A stretch of 64,000 nucleotides of DNA. It comes from Lentimicrobium sp. GTDB taxonomy: Bacteria; Bacteroidota; Bacteroidia; Bacteroidales; Lentimicrobiaceae. Each line of letters begins with the position of its first letter. Positions within the stretch are counted from its first letter, which is position 1. Below the pieces are notes generated by a model, which was not told the origin of the DNA, did no database searches, and worked only from the letters and a program-made list of their open reading frames with translations. The stretch lies in contig JAMLHF010000002.1 of the NCBI GenBank assembly GCA_023957275.1, forward strand, positions 1 to 64,000, read 5' to 3'. Below, in pieces: positions 34,697 through 43,923 of the stretch. The translations under genes were made by a program, and so were the position numbers.

Positions 34697-35533
34697 ATGA
34701 ATATTTTTGCATCAAACATCAAATTATTGCGCAAGCGCCGGGGCCGCACCCAGGATGATGTTGCTTTCGCCCTTGATATGAAGCGGTCTACGCTCAGTGG
34801 TTACGAAAACGAGGTGGCCCAGCCAGGCATTGAGGCCCTGCTGCAACTCTCCAACTATTATGGTGTATCGGTGGATACCCTGCTTAAAATTGACCTTTCC
34901 GGACTGAGGGAAAGCGAACTTTCGCAACTCGAAAAGGGATACGATATATTTATTACAGGGAGCAAGATCAGGGTGCTGGCCACTACGGTCGACAGCGGCA
35001 ACAACGAAAATGTGGAACTGGTAAACCAGAAGGCTTCGGCAGGATACCGGACAGGTTTCGCCGATCCTGAATATATTAAGGTATTGCCGACCTTTCACAT
35101 GCCTTTTCTCTCAAAGGAAAAAAAATACAGAACCTTTCAGATAAACGGTGATTCAATGCTTCCGATTCCCGATGGCTCATGGGTTACAGGGGAATTTGTG
35201 CAGAACTGGAATCTGATCCGCGATGGTCAGCCGTACATCATTCTTACCCTGAACGACGGAATAATGTTCAAGGTTGTTTTTAATCTGATCAGAACCGAAT
35301 CCCGCCTGTCGCTCCACTCCCTTAACCCGCTCTATGAACCTTACGACGTGGAGATCAAGGATGTAAGGGAAGTCTGGAAGTTCGTTCACTATATCAGCAG
35401 CGCCATGCCTGAACCCAACCTGCCAAAGGAAGACCTGACGGCTACGGTTGCCGCCCTGAAAAAGGATATGGAAAAGCTCAAAAAGCAGGTTGCTTCCTCA
35501 ACCGTACTCAGGTTGCCCTTCAATGATGAGTGA
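34697..35533 (+). CDS. LexA-like self-cleaving repressor (XRE helix-turn-helix plus S24 peptidase)
   Basis: The 278-residue protein has an XRE DNA-binding domain (residues 5-65, RTQDDVAFALDMKRSTLSGY), a linker, and a C-terminal S24 domain. The linker holds Ala115-Gly116 in KASAGYR, the nucleophile Ser153 is in NGDSMLP, and the general base Lys192 is in MFKVV; spacing matches LexA and UmuD. It should cleave itself when stimulated by RecA filaments or another signal. A short coiled coil closes the protein. It faces dinB-dnaE across two palindromes and probably controls both itself and them. It is not LexA proper, whose DNA-binding domain is a winged helix. Confidence 0.9.
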   Translation: MNIFASNIKLLRKRRGRTQDDVAFALDMKRSTLSGYENEVAQPGIEALLQLSNYYGVSVDTLLKIDLSGLRESELSQLEKGYDIFITGSKIRVLATTVDSGNNENVELVNQKASAGYRTGFADPEYIKVLPTFHMPFLSKEKKYRTFQINGDSMLPIPDGSWVTGEFVQNWNLIRDGQPYIILTLNDGIMFKVVFNLIRTESRLSLHSLNPLYEPYDVEIKDVREVWKFVHYISSAMPEPNLPKEDLTATVAALKKDMEKLKKQVASSTVLRLPFNDE

Positions 35534-35583
35534 TGCGTTTATCAAAGACGTATTACGGGCTCTGCCGGATTCACGCGATTTTT

Positions 35584-35645
35584 TATATTTGCAGTCAAGA
35601 ATCCGGGTAAATATAATGACGTCATGACGCAACGTTGATGTCATT
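35584..35645 (+). promoter_or_regulatory. Promoter and nested inverted repeats before the PAS-only gene
   Basis: TATATTTG (35584-35591) matches TAnnTTTG. Downstream, AATGAC (35615-35620) and GTCATT (35640-35645) form an inverted repeat that encloses the overlapping palindromes TGACGTCA (35617-35624) and GTCATGAC (35621-35628). They sit within the expected 5' leader and may be a protein-binding site. Confidence 0.45.
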
Positions 35646-35719
35646 TGTTTAATGCAATCACAGGTAAACCTGAATGCTGAATACCCGGGCAATACTTCTG
35701 TCCTTCTCAGATTAATTTT

Positions 35720-37294
35720 ATGGAAACCGACCATCCGAGCCGAAAACTTTTTGCAGGGGAAATTCAGGAAGAAAATCCGGATATCCGGGCAAAACTTGAA
35801 CTGCTTAACCTGTTGGAGCATGCCTCATCCGATGTAATCTGGATTATGGACCTCCAGTTGAGGACAGTATATATGAGTCCTTCGGTGGAGAAGAACCTCG
35901 GGTATACCATAGAGGAGTACATAAAGATGCCGCTTTCGGAACGATTGCCCCGTGAATCTTATGAGCTGACGCAAAAGATCATGCTCACGAAGATTCTTCC
36001 TGTTGTGAAAGGAGAGAAGCCCGATACCGGAGAACCCATTGTTTATGAAATGCTGCATAAGCACAAAGGCGGAAAGCTGGCATGGGGTGAAGTGAGTATC
36101 AATTTTCTCCGCAACAATAAGGGCGAAATCACTTCCATCTTGGGAATAACCCGGAACATTCATGACCGGAAAACTGCGCAGCTTGCCCTGACCGAGAGCA
36201 GGGAGCAATACCGGCAACTGGTTGAGAAATCACCCGACTGGATTTGGGAAACTGATGCAGATAACAGACTCACTTACATCAATACGGCGCCTGAAAAAGT
36301 ATTGGGCATTCCGGCAAGTGATCTGATCGGAAGAACCCCGTTCGATTTTTCTGATCAGGAAGCCGTTGAAAATGAAAAAGCCTTGTTTGAAAATATTAGA
36401 AAGGCCGGATTGCCTTTTTCGGGATTCCTTCAGGTTATACGCGACCGGTATGGCCGTCTGGTTTATCTGGATGTCAGCGCAAACCCAAGCTTTGATAAAA
36501 ATGGAAAACTAACAGGATACCGGGGCGTCGGGCGCAATGTTACCGAGAAACAGACAGCATTGCGTAAGCTTGAACGGCTCGAAAATTTTAAGAATTTCAT
36601 GCTGGGGCTGCCACTTTTCGCGTTGATTGAACTGGATGACAGCATGGAAATCATTGAATGGAGCGCCGCTGCAACGCATATTTTTGGCTATGACAGAAAC
36701 AGTGCAATGGTTGAGAATTTATTCCTTAGCCTTTGGGAGCCCGCTCGCCGGAAATCTATCGTTGCAACCATTAAAAGAAAGGTGAAATCCCCTGAAGCCA
36801 GAACAATTGAATCGTCGAACATCAGGAAAGATGGCACCTTAATCCGATGCCGTTGGTTTATCGATAGCCGTTTCGACGCGATGGGAAAATTTTCAGGCGC
36901 GGTTTTCATAATACATGAAGTTACCGATTCATACCGGATGGAGCATGTGAATGATGGCTTTGATTCACTGACAAAAGCGGCCGGGATAGAGGTTTTCTTC
37001 ACTGACCTGAAATTGAATCTGACTTATGTTTCAGAATATTTGTGTGATTTTGCCGGAAAATCATCTGATATGTTGACCGGTCAGAATGCCAGAAAGTTTT
37101 TTGATAACGCGTCATTTAAAATGATTGCCGAACAAGGGGTCAGTTTTGCGAAAAGAAACCTTAAATGGTCAGATTCCGTGAGATTTTCAATTACGGGAGA
37201 GGGTTGGAATCAGCGTAAACTGGAAGTTTCAGGGTTGTCGGACAGCAGCGGAAAACTTTCGGGATACATTTTCCTGCTCATGTCAACAAGATGA
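35720..37294 (+). CDS. Multi-PAS protein without an output domain
   Basis: The 524-residue soluble protein contains at least three PAS domains: about residues 25-150 (SDVIWIMDLQLRTVYMSPS), 155-275 (SPDWIWETDADNRLTYINTAP) and 285-405 (LFALIELDDSMEIIEWSAA), with PAC-like ends such as TSILGITRNIHD and TGYRGVGRNVTE. A fourth PAS-like region reaches the C-terminus. No histidine kinase, GGDEF, EAL, HTH or methyl-accepting region follows, and the stop is clean. It may sense a ligand and act by protein contact, or be a kinase that lost its catalytic part. Confidence 0.85.
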   Translation: METDHPSRKLFAGEIQEENPDIRAKLELLNLLEHASSDVIWIMDLQLRTVYMSPSVEKNLGYTIEEYIKMPLSERLPRESYELTQKIMLTKILPVVKGEKPDTGEPIVYEMLHKHKGGKLAWGEVSINFLRNNKGEITSILGITRNIHDRKTAQLALTESREQYRQLVEKSPDWIWETDADNRLTYINTAPEKVLGIPASDLIGRTPFDFSDQEAVENEKALFENIRKAGLPFSGFLQVIRDRYGRLVYLDVSANPSFDKNGKLTGYRGVGRNVTEKQTALRKLERLENFKNFMLGLPLFALIELDDSMEIIEWSAAATHIFGYDRNSAMVENLFLSLWEPARRKSIVATIKRKVKSPEARTIESSNIRKDGTLIRCRWFIDSRFDAMGKFSGAVFIIHEVTDSYRMEHVNDGFDSLTKAAGIEVFFTDLKLNLTYVSEYLCDFAGKSSDMLTGQNARKFFDNASFKMIAEQGVSFAKRNLKWSDSVRFSITGEGWNQRKLEVSGLSDSSGKLSGYIFLLMSTR

Positions 37295-37396
37295 TCCCGA
37301 ACCCGGGACATTAATTCAATAACTTCAGCCGGGCCGTCATGACCTTCCGGGGTTGGTTTATTCTCTGAATAATAGCGGGCATTTGGTTATTATTTG

Positions 37397-37404
37397 TATC
37401 TTTG
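37397..37404 (+). promoter_or_regulatory. -7 box (TATCTTTG) for the thrS operon
   Basis: An exact TAnnTTTG match 30 bases before the thrS ATG. An in-frame TTG at 37402 lies inside it and so is not the start. Confidence 0.6.
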
Positions 37405-37434
37405 CACCCAATTTTCAACAGGATTTTTTTTAAT

Positions 37435-39369
37435 ATGATAAATATTACATTGCCCGATAATTCAGTAAGGCAGTTCCCCGAAGGGGTGACTTCACTGGAG
37501 ATTGCAAGGAGTATCAGCGAAGGTTTGGCGCGTAATGTGCTGTCGGCCAGCGTAAATGGCGAGGTGTGGGACGCTACCAGGCCATTGAAATCTGACGCCC
37601 GGCTTAAGTTGTTTACCTGGGATAATCCTGAAGGCAAAGCAACCATGTGGCATTCATCTGCCCACCTGATGGCTGAAGCCATTGAACAGTTGTTTCCCGG
37701 TGTAAAATTTGGTATTGGTCCGGATATTGAGAATGGTTTTTACTATGATATGGATTTCGGGGATCATGAAATCTCCGCTGCTGACCTTGAAAGGATAGAG
37801 GCAAGAATGCTTGAACTGGCAAGGGAAAAGCAGACGTATGTCCGCAAGGAGGTATCGAAAGATTACGCCATAAATTATTTTACCGGGAAAAATGATGAAT
37901 ACAAGCTTGAGCTGATCAGCGATCTGGAGGACGGACAGATAACATTTTACGAATCCGGTACGTTCACTGATCTTTGCAGGGGGCCTCACTTGCCGGATAC
38001 TGGCTTTATCAAGGCGGTAAAACTCCTGAACATTGCCGGTGCTTACTGGCGCGGGGATGAAAAGCGGAAACAGCTTACACGCATTTATGGCATCACTTTC
38101 CCGAAACAGAAAGAATTAACTGAGTTTCTGGAATTACTCGAAGAAGCGAAAAAACGTGATCACCGCAAACTGGGGAAAGAGCTGGAATTGTTTACTTTCT
38201 CGCAGAAAGTGGGTCAGGGATTACCTCTCTGGTTGCCAAAAGGGGCTCAGCTTCGCGACAGGCTGGAACGCTTTTTGCGCAATGTTCAGCAAAAGGCAGG
38301 ATATCAGCCTGTAATTACACCCCACATCGGGAATGTTGAACTTTACAAGACTTCAGGGCATTTCCAGAAATACGGCAAAGACAGTTTCCAGCCGATTTCT
38401 ACACCGATTGAAGGGGAGCAGTTCATGCTGAAACCGATGAATTGCCCGCATCACTGTGAGATTTATGCTTCAAAACCAAGATCATACAAAGATTTGCCAA
38501 TCCGTTTTGCTGAATTCGGGACAGTTTACCGTTACGAGCAAAGCGGTGAATTGCATGGACTGACCAGGGTTCGCGGGTTTACACAGGACGACGCGCACAT
38601 CTTTTGTACACCTGATCAGCTCAAAAGTGAGTTTATCGCGGTGATTGACATTGTTTTACATATTTTCAAAACCCTGAGTTTCAAGGAATATACCGCCCAG
38701 ATCAGTTTACGCGATAAGGACAACAAGGAAAAGTACATCGGCAGCGATGAAAACTGGGATAAGGCAGAACAGGCAATTATTGATTCTGTAAATGAGGCCG
38801 GTATTGAAGCTGTGATTGAATATGGTGAAGCTGCGTTTTACGGACCCAAGCTTGATTTTATGGTAAAGGACGCTTTGGGGCGGAAATGGCAGTTGGGAAC
38901 CATTCAGGTAGATTATAATCTTCCCGAGCGGTTTGAACTTGAATACATCGGGAATGACAATCAGAAGCACCGCCCGGTAATGATACACCGCGCACCTTTT
39001 GGCTCCATGGAACGATTTGTTGCTGTCTTAATTGAACATTCAGGCGGTAATTTCCCGCTCTGGCTGACTCCGGATCAGTTTATTATCCTGCCAATCAGCG
39101 AAAAATACCTCGATTATTCAAAAAAACTTTTAAATCTCCTGAATAATTACGAAATTCGCGGCCAAATTGACGAAAGGAGTGAGAAGGCTGGTCGTAAGAT
39201 CAGAGATGCTGAGATGAGTAAGATTCCTTTTATGTTGATTGTCGGAGAGAAGGAAGAGACGGAGGGCACTGTTTCGGTGCGCAGGCATGGAACCGGTGAC
39301 CTCGGAACTTTTACAACTGAAGCATTTATTGAATTGATAAACAAGGAGATCAGTGAAGCTGTCAGCTGA
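37435..39369 (+). CDS. thrS: Threonyl-tRNA synthetase
   Basis: The 644-residue class II synthetase has a TGS domain (residues 1-62), the editing domain with the [11 protein letters not shown] zinc-type motif near residue 73, the catalytic core with [10 protein letters not shown] and [23 protein letters not shown], and the anticodon-binding domain. It charges tRNA-Thr. It heads the classical thrS-infC-rpmI-rplT order. The start MINITLPD is the family start. Confidence 0.97.
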   Translation: MINITLPDNSVRQFPEGVTSLEIARSISEGLARNVLSASVNGEVWDATRPLKSDARLKLFTWDNPEGKATMWHSSAHLMAEAIEQLFPGVKFGIGPDIENGFYYDMDFGDHEISAADLERIEARMLELAREKQTYVRKEVSKDYAINYFTGKNDEYKLELISDLEDGQITFYESGTFTDLCRGPHLPDTGFIKAVKLLNIAGAYWRGDEKRKQLTRIYGITFPKQKELTEFLELLEEAKKRDHRKLGKELELFTFSQKVGQGLPLWLPKGAQLRDRLERFLRNVQQKAGYQPVITPHIGNVELYKTSGHFQKYGKDSFQPISTPIEGEQFMLKPMNCPHHCEIYASKPRSYKDLPIRFAEFGTVYRYEQSGELHGLTRVRGFTQDDAHIFCTPDQLKSEFIAVIDIVLHIFKTLSFKEYTAQISLRDKDNKEKYIGSDENWDKAEQAIIDSVNEAGIEAVIEYGEAAFYGPKLDFMVKDALGRKWQLGTIQVDYNLPERFELEYIGNDNQKHRPVMIHRAPFGSMERFVAVLIEHSGGNFPLWLTPDQFIILPISEKYLDYSKKLLNLLNNYEIRGQIDERSEKAGRKIRDAEMSKIPFMLIVGEKEETEGTVSVRRHGTGDLGTFTTEAFIELINKEISEAVS

Positions 39370-39394
39370 TACTGATCTTATTTAATAACTAACC

Positions 39395-39412
39395 AAAGGA
39401 GGATTTTTTATA
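39395..39412 (+). promoter_or_regulatory. Strong Shine-Dalgarno and AUA initiation codon of infC
   Basis: AAAGGAGGA at 39395-39403 is a near-complete complement of the 16S 3' end, unusual in Bacteroidetes, with 6 bases to an ATA at 39410-39412. ATA is in frame with infC, and the residues after it ([13 protein letters not shown]) are the expected family N-terminus; no ATG, GTG or TTG is available before the conserved region except an internal GTG at 39515. Confidence 0.75.
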
Positions 39413-39967
39413 GCAACGCCGTTCAGAAACCCAAGAGGTCCGCGTCCCTTTCCGAAGAAGAAAGAGGAACTGCACCAGATCAATGAAAAGATCAAAGCCC
39501 CGGTTGTAAGAGTAGTGGGCGATAATGTGGAGTCAGGTATCTACAGCATCAAGGATGCACTGGCCATTGCACAGAGACTTGAACTTGATCTTGTTGAGAT
39601 TTCACCGACTGCCAATCCACCGGTTTGTAAAGTTACCGATTACAAAAAGTTTCTTTACGAACTCAAGAAGAAGCAGAAGGAGATTAAAGCGAAATCGGCA
39701 AAAATTGTTGTTAAGGAAATCCGTCTGGGACCCAATACCGATGAGCATGATTTCAACTTTAAACTGAAACATGCCATCAAATTTCTTGAGGAAGGTGCGA
39801 AAGTGAAAGTTGAAGTTTTCTTTAAAGGCCGTAGCATTGTATACAAGGATCAGGGAGAAATAAAACTGCTGCAGTTTGCTTCATTGCTTGAGGATTACGG
39901 CAAGGTGGAAAAATTGCCCCTGCTTGAAGGAAAACGCATGATCATGATCATTGCCCCGAAGAAGTAG
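39410..39967 (+). CDS. infC: Translation initiation factor IF-3 (AUA start)
   Basis: The 185-residue protein shows the IF-3 N-domain ([20 protein letters not shown]) and C-domain ([19 protein letters not shown]). It blocks premature subunit joining and checks the start codon. Starting at the conventional GTG at 39515 would remove the first helix and strand of the N-domain. The ATA start fits the known use of rare start codons in infC, through which IF-3 limits its own synthesis. It lies 40 bases after thrS. Confidence 0.93.
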   Translation: MATPFRNPRGPRPFPKKKEELHQINEKIKAPVVRVVGDNVESGIYSIKDALAIAQRLELDLVEISPTANPPVCKVTDYKKFLYELKKKQKEIKAKSAKIVVKEIRLGPNTDEHDFNFKLKHAIKFLEEGAKVKVEVFFKGRSIVYKDQGEIKLLQFASLLEDYGKVEKLPLLEGKRMIMIIAPKK

Positions 39968-40015
39968 AAAGTTTTGTAATAAAACTCAATATAAACCCAA
40001 TTAACAATTTGTATA

Positions 40016-40207
40016 ATGCCAAAAATGAAGTCGAAATCCAGTGCCAAGAAAAGGTTCGATGTAACCGGCACCGGTAAACTGAAAAGGAAGCATGCTTACA
40101 AGAGCCACATCCTTACCAAGAAATCGACCAAGCGTAAACGTAATCTTACTTACAGCGCTATTGTTGATTCTGCAGATGTGAAGAATGTAAAGGCAATGCT
40201 TCAGTAA
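40016..40207 (+). CDS. rpmI: Ribosomal protein L35
   Basis: This 63-residue, very basic protein begins [14 protein letters not shown] and contains [15 protein letters not shown], the L35 signature. It is part of the large ribosomal subunit. It lies 48 bases after infC and 86 bases before rplT in the conserved operon. Confidence 0.97.
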   Translation: MPKMKSKSSAKKRFDVTGTGKLKRKHAYKSHILTKKSTKRKRNLTYSAIVDSADVKNVKAMLQ

Positions 40208-40212
40208 ACCGT

Positions 40213-40279
40213 GTTAATTAATTATTAACCCTTGCTTTCTGCATCTAAGATTCCCTGAATTGGAGGGAGCGCGAAAGCG
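40213..40279 (+). promoter_or_regulatory. Structured leader before rplT (possible L20 autoregulatory element)
   Basis: Between rpmI and rplT three small stems can form: GTTAAT/ATTAAC (40213-40229), TCCCT/AGGGA (40252-40268) and CGC/GCG with a GAAA tetraloop (40270-40279). L20 represses its operon through rRNA-mimicking leaders in other bacteria, so these are candidates; a match to known L20 leaders was not established. Confidence 0.35.
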
Positions 40280-40293
40280 AAAACAAAAACAAA

Positions 40294-40641
40294 ATGCCAA
40301 GATCAGTAAACGCAGTTGCCTCAAGGGCACGCAGAAAAAAGATCCTGAAGGCCGTTAAAGGACAATTTGGCCGCAGGAAAAATGTTTGGACGGTTGCAAA
40401 AAATGCATACGAAAAAGGCATGGTGTATGCATACCGTGACAGACGCCAGAAAAAACGCAATTTCCGCAGCTTGTGGATTACCCGCATCAATGCCGGTGTC
40501 AGGGAATATGATATGTCATATTCCGTATTTATGGGTAAGCTCAAGCAGAAGAATATCAACCTTGACCGTAAGGTGCTGGCCGACCTGGCTATGAATCATC
40601 CTACCACGTTCAAGGCGATTGTTGAAGCAGTAAAGAATTAG
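40294..40641 (+). CDS. rplT: Ribosomal protein L20
   Basis: The 115-residue protein begins [19 protein letters not shown] and continues with [18 protein letters not shown] and [13 protein letters not shown], diagnostic of L20. It is needed for early 50S assembly and is often the repressor of this operon. A terminator follows directly. Confidence 0.97.
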   Translation: MPRSVNAVASRARRKKILKAVKGQFGRRKNVWTVAKNAYEKGMVYAYRDRRQKKRNFRSLWITRINAGVREYDMSYSVFMGKLKQKNINLDRKVLADLAMNHPTTFKAIVEAVKN

Positions 40642-40662
40642 CCGCTTCGGTTGATCAAAAAC

Positions 40663-40690
40663 AAAAAACCACCTTTCGGGGTGGTTTTTT
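40663..40690 (+). terminator. Terminator of the thrS-infC-rpmI-rplT operon
   Basis: CCACC and GGTGG pair around a TTTCGG loop, extended by A6 on the left and T6 on the right. It also may serve the convergent MFS gene. Confidence 0.88.
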
Positions 40691-40714
40691 GTTTTACATG
40701 AATGTGCCTGCGCT

Positions 40715-42202
40715 TCAGTGAGTGCCACCGGCGGTAATGACTGCTGTGTCGTTGTCAGCAGGTTCTTTGACCAGGAACCATGCAAGGGATGAAAACGCAA
40801 CCGTAACTGCACAGATCAGGAAGGTGATGCTTTTATCGGCGGCATTGCTTATCAGTTCTCCCACGCCCAGGCTGGCCACCAGCTGAGGCAATACCACCGA
40901 CAAGTTGAATAAGCCCATATACAAGCCCATTCTTGTTTGCGGTACCTTTTGCGACATGATGGCAAACGGGAGGCTGATGGTAGCGGCCCAGCCTATTCCT
41001 ACAACAGCCATCATTACATAAATCATGGCGGGGGTGTGGCCGAACAGGAATATCCCCAGATATCCAGCCCCCATCAGGGCAATGCCGGTGGCATGCACTT
41101 TAACGCGGCCGAACCGCGCCGCCAGGGGCAGCAGGATTAACACAGGGATAATGGCCGCGATCAGGTTGATGGTAAAAAAACTCCAGTTGACTACATTTCC
41201 CAGCGCGTCGTTGTCGAGTGCGGGGATGGTATCCTTTACATAAGCATACATATATATAAACATCGTTTGTACGCCTATCCAGGTAAATGAATGGGCTGCA
41301 AGCACTTTTTGAAATCCGGTTTTTCCGTTCTCTTCGTGGGTGCCGGCTTCCTTTTTAATCAGTGTTTTCCCTATAAGGATGACAGTGAGCAGTAATGCGA
41401 AGATCTCGAAGATATGATAGGGAATGGGAGGGATGCCGGAAAGCCTGATGATCATGGCATAAACGGCATAAAGCAGAAATCCCCAGAGCGGTTCGATGAT
41501 GCGAAGCATATTGAGCAGCGATCCTTCAGAAGTGTCTCCGGAAGGTTGCTTTTCTGCTGAAACTGCATTTTCGCCTTCCTGCTGCCCCAGTTCGCGTGGT
41601 TCTTTGATAAAAAAAGGAGGGATAACCGAGAAAAGCAGCACAAGTACAGCTCCGGAGTAAATCAGGATATAGTTATCAAGCATGGCGCCGATGAAATAGG
41701 CCAAAACGCCGAATGAACCGGACACAGTCTGCATCCAGGTGTAGCCTTTGGTGCGGGCCTTGCCTTCGGGAGTCACATCGGCAATAATGGATCGGGTCGG
41801 GTTAAAGCTTACGTTGATGGCCAGGTCAAGGGTCAGTGCAACTACAATGGCTATACCCAGTATGCCTCCGGTTCCGAGCGAGGCCTGGATGACGCCGATG
41901 TTTGGCAGCGCCAGCAGCATCAAGGATGCCAGTATGCCTCCAATGATGATAAACGGTCTTCTCCGTCCATTCCAGAACCAGACCTTGTCGCTGATTACCC
42001 CGATAATCACCTGTCCGATAATTCCGGCCAACGGGCCTGCAGCCCAAACCAGTCCAACATCATGTATGTCAAGATGATACTGGGTGCTCAGAATCCAGCT
42101 CAGCGCTGCAATCTGTACCGAAAGTGCAAATCCCATGGCTGTAGCCGGAAGGCTCAGCAGGGCATAGAAAGAATTGGTGAGCTTCTTCTGAATAGTGAGC
42201 AT
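40715..42202 (-). CDS. MFS transporter, SLC45/sugar-cation symporter type
   Basis: The 495-residue protein has 12 hydrophobic segments and motif-A-like GVISDKVWFWNGRRRPFIIIGG after helix 2, which with PTRSIIADV is characteristic of SLC45-like glycoside/maltose-type transporters of Bacteroidetes. It probably imports a disaccharide or glycoside with protons. No sugar gene sits beside it, so the substrate is open. A long soluble loop of about 50 residues lies between helices 6 and 7. Confidence 0.85.
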   Translation of the reverse strand: MLTIQKKLTNSFYALLSLPATAMGFALSVQIAALSWILSTQYHLDIHDVGLVWAAGPLAGIIGQVIIGVISDKVWFWNGRRRPFIIIGGILASLMLLALPNIGVIQASLGTGGILGIAIVVALTLDLAINVSFNPTRSIIADVTPEGKARTKGYTWMQTVSGSFGVLAYFIGAMLDNYILIYSGAVLVLLFSVIPPFFIKEPRELGQQEGENAVSAEKQPSGDTSEGSLLNMLRIIEPLWGFLLYAVYAMIIRLSGIPPIPYHIFEIFALLLTVILIGKTLIKKEAGTHEENGKTGFQKVLAAHSFTWIGVQTMFIYMYAYVKDTIPALDNDALGNVVNWSFFTINLIAAIIPVLILLPLAARFGRVKVHATGIALMGAGYLGIFLFGHTPAMIYVMMAVVGIGWAATISLPFAIMSQKVPQTRMGLYMGLFNLSVVLPQLVASLGVGELISNAADKSITFLICAVTVAFSSLAWFLVKEPADNDTAVITAGGTH

Positions 42203-42339
42203 ATCTGCTGATTTAAAGTAATTTAATATAGCCGGATTGAGTAATCATTCCGATAAAAACCTGACAGGTAATGCCCTTGCCTTACCTCATGATAAAAATA
42301 GGGAAAAAATATGCAGACTGCGCAGCAGCAATAAGAATA

Positions 42340-43782
42340 TTATTGACTGAATTGATTTTGTTTTCTTCCGGAATGCTGATTAAGAAAAGCTTCTATCTGT
42401 GGTGTGAGAATCCGTTTGGCAATAATTCTCTTCTCGCGGTCGAGAACAAAGAAAACAGGAGATGAATGCACATCATAACGATCCCTGAAATCAGGTGTTA
42501 CACTGTAAAAGCCATTTACATTAATCCACGGCAACTGGTTTTTCCGGATGTACTGTTTCATTTCGCTCCAGGATGTATCCATGCAGACCGCATAAACTTC
42601 AAAATTGAGTTCATTGCTGCTTTTAAGGTAGAAGTCTCTGAGCAGCGGGCTTTCTTTTTTGCAATGGCTGCAATCGGGATCCCAGAAGTAGATTATGGTG
42701 TAATCAGCAGAAATGCGGTGCAGCGAAACAGGATTCTGCAGGGTGTCGAGCAGAATCATTTCAGGAGCGGTTTTACCGATCAACACCGGCTTTAGGGCGG
42801 AAGCCCGTTTAATCAGGTTTTCTTTCACGGTGGGGTTCATCCAGCCCATCCGCTGGTCCTGATAATAAGTATCTGCCAGATGAACGAATACCGCGTCATA
42901 GCCCATAATCTCAGAGCTTTCATATTTCACGGTCAGGTACCATATCAGGTATTTGAACGCATCTTCGCTTGTTTTGATGCGGCGGAATAATTCATCGATT
43001 GCAACAATCAAAGAGTCAGGGGCCGGTACGGTCAGCTTGTTCAGGTATTGTTCTACTTTACTATGAATAAAAGGGGTGCGGATAATTCTTGCATCGGATA
43101 AATCTATATTATCCCAGAAATGGGATTTATAATATCTGTAAGGAAAAGTTGAATCTGGCCTGCCGTTCGGCAGTGCCGGGGCAGGAGGGACTTCAGGTTC
43201 CTGCATGGCCCTGAGAAATACCGATATAAAGGATCCCTGATGTTTGCCGATGATTTCTGATATGTAACTTTTTACTTCCTGATTTAACTGATCCAACTGA
43301 TTGGCGGCAAGCCTGGCAGAATCACTCCCGGGAGCGAATTTCTTCTGAAAATCCCGTATTGAAGCCTGCTGTTTCTGCTTATCGGAAAGAAACCGGATAT
43401 AGTCAAAAAGCAACTGGTTGTCACGACTGTTCCTGGCATTCAGGCTATTGGGAAGGCGCTGCATGTTGCCGGTAATGGTAAATTCCTGATTCCCGGATAC
43501 CATAAAATCGAACAACCGGTTCTTGTTTGATCCGGCAATAATATACATGCCTTCAGGCAATTTTTCATTTCCTGAAAACAGGTAACTGTTTTTTTTGTTA
43601 ATCAATGCCGTATCAATGACAAACTGCTTGTCACCATTGTATCCTGCAAGCAGGATCAGGCTGTCGGATAATCCGTCAATTTCTATTGCAATTTTATATG
43701 CTTGTTGTGCCGCAAGGTCAGCCGGAGAAAACAGCCGGATAATTGATATGAAAAAAAACGTGCTGAAAATGAAGGATTTCAT
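42340..43782 (-). CDS. Secreted thioredoxin-like protein with DUF4369/DUF5106-type N-terminal part
   Basis: The 480-residue protein has a signal peptide (residues about 1-24), a beta-rich DUF4369-like region (30-110), a helical DUF5106-like region (120-330) and a C-terminal thioredoxin fold with the redox motif CSHC in YFWDPDCSHCKKES near residue 375. Such proteins sit in the periplasm, probably lipid-free or membrane-near, and reduce or isomerise disulfides or act in redox sensing. It stands alone with its own promoter. Confidence 0.85.
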   Translation of the reverse strand: MKSFIFSTFFFISIIRLFSPADLAAQQAYKIAIEIDGLSDSLILLAGYNGDKQFVIDTALINKKNSYLFSGNEKLPEGMYIIAGSNKNRLFDFMVSGNQEFTITGNMQRLPNSLNARNSRDNQLLFDYIRFLSDKQKQQASIRDFQKKFAPGSDSARLAANQLDQLNQEVKSYISEIIGKHQGSFISVFLRAMQEPEVPPAPALPNGRPDSTFPYRYYKSHFWDNIDLSDARIIRTPFIHSKVEQYLNKLTVPAPDSLIVAIDELFRRIKTSEDAFKYLIWYLTVKYESSEIMGYDAVFVHLADTYYQDQRMGWMNPTVKENLIKRASALKPVLIGKTAPEMILLDTLQNPVSLHRISADYTIIYFWDPDCSHCKKESPLLRDFYLKSSNELNFEVYAVCMDTSWSEMKQYIRKNQLPWINVNGFYSVTPDFRDRYDVHSSPVFFVLDREKRIIAKRILTPQIEAFLNQHSGRKQNQFSQ

Positions 43783-43800
43783 CTCTAAATGAAGTACTTT

Positions 43801-43820
43801 AGTAGTGCAAACATACTACT
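43801..43820 (-). promoter_or_regulatory. -7 box inside an inverted repeat upstream of the thioredoxin-like gene
   Basis: The minus strand carries TATGTTTG (43808-43815), matching TAnnTTTG. AGTAGT (43801-43806) and ACTACT (43815-43820) form an inverted repeat that brackets it, the position expected of an operator. Confidence 0.45.
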
Positions 43821-43923
43821 TTTTGCTGATAATCTCCGTTTATACTTTCTCTTGCAGATCAACTAATTGTAAGTCAATAGGTTCAATCACGAACTGACCT
43901 TTTTAAGCATCAAATAATACTCT

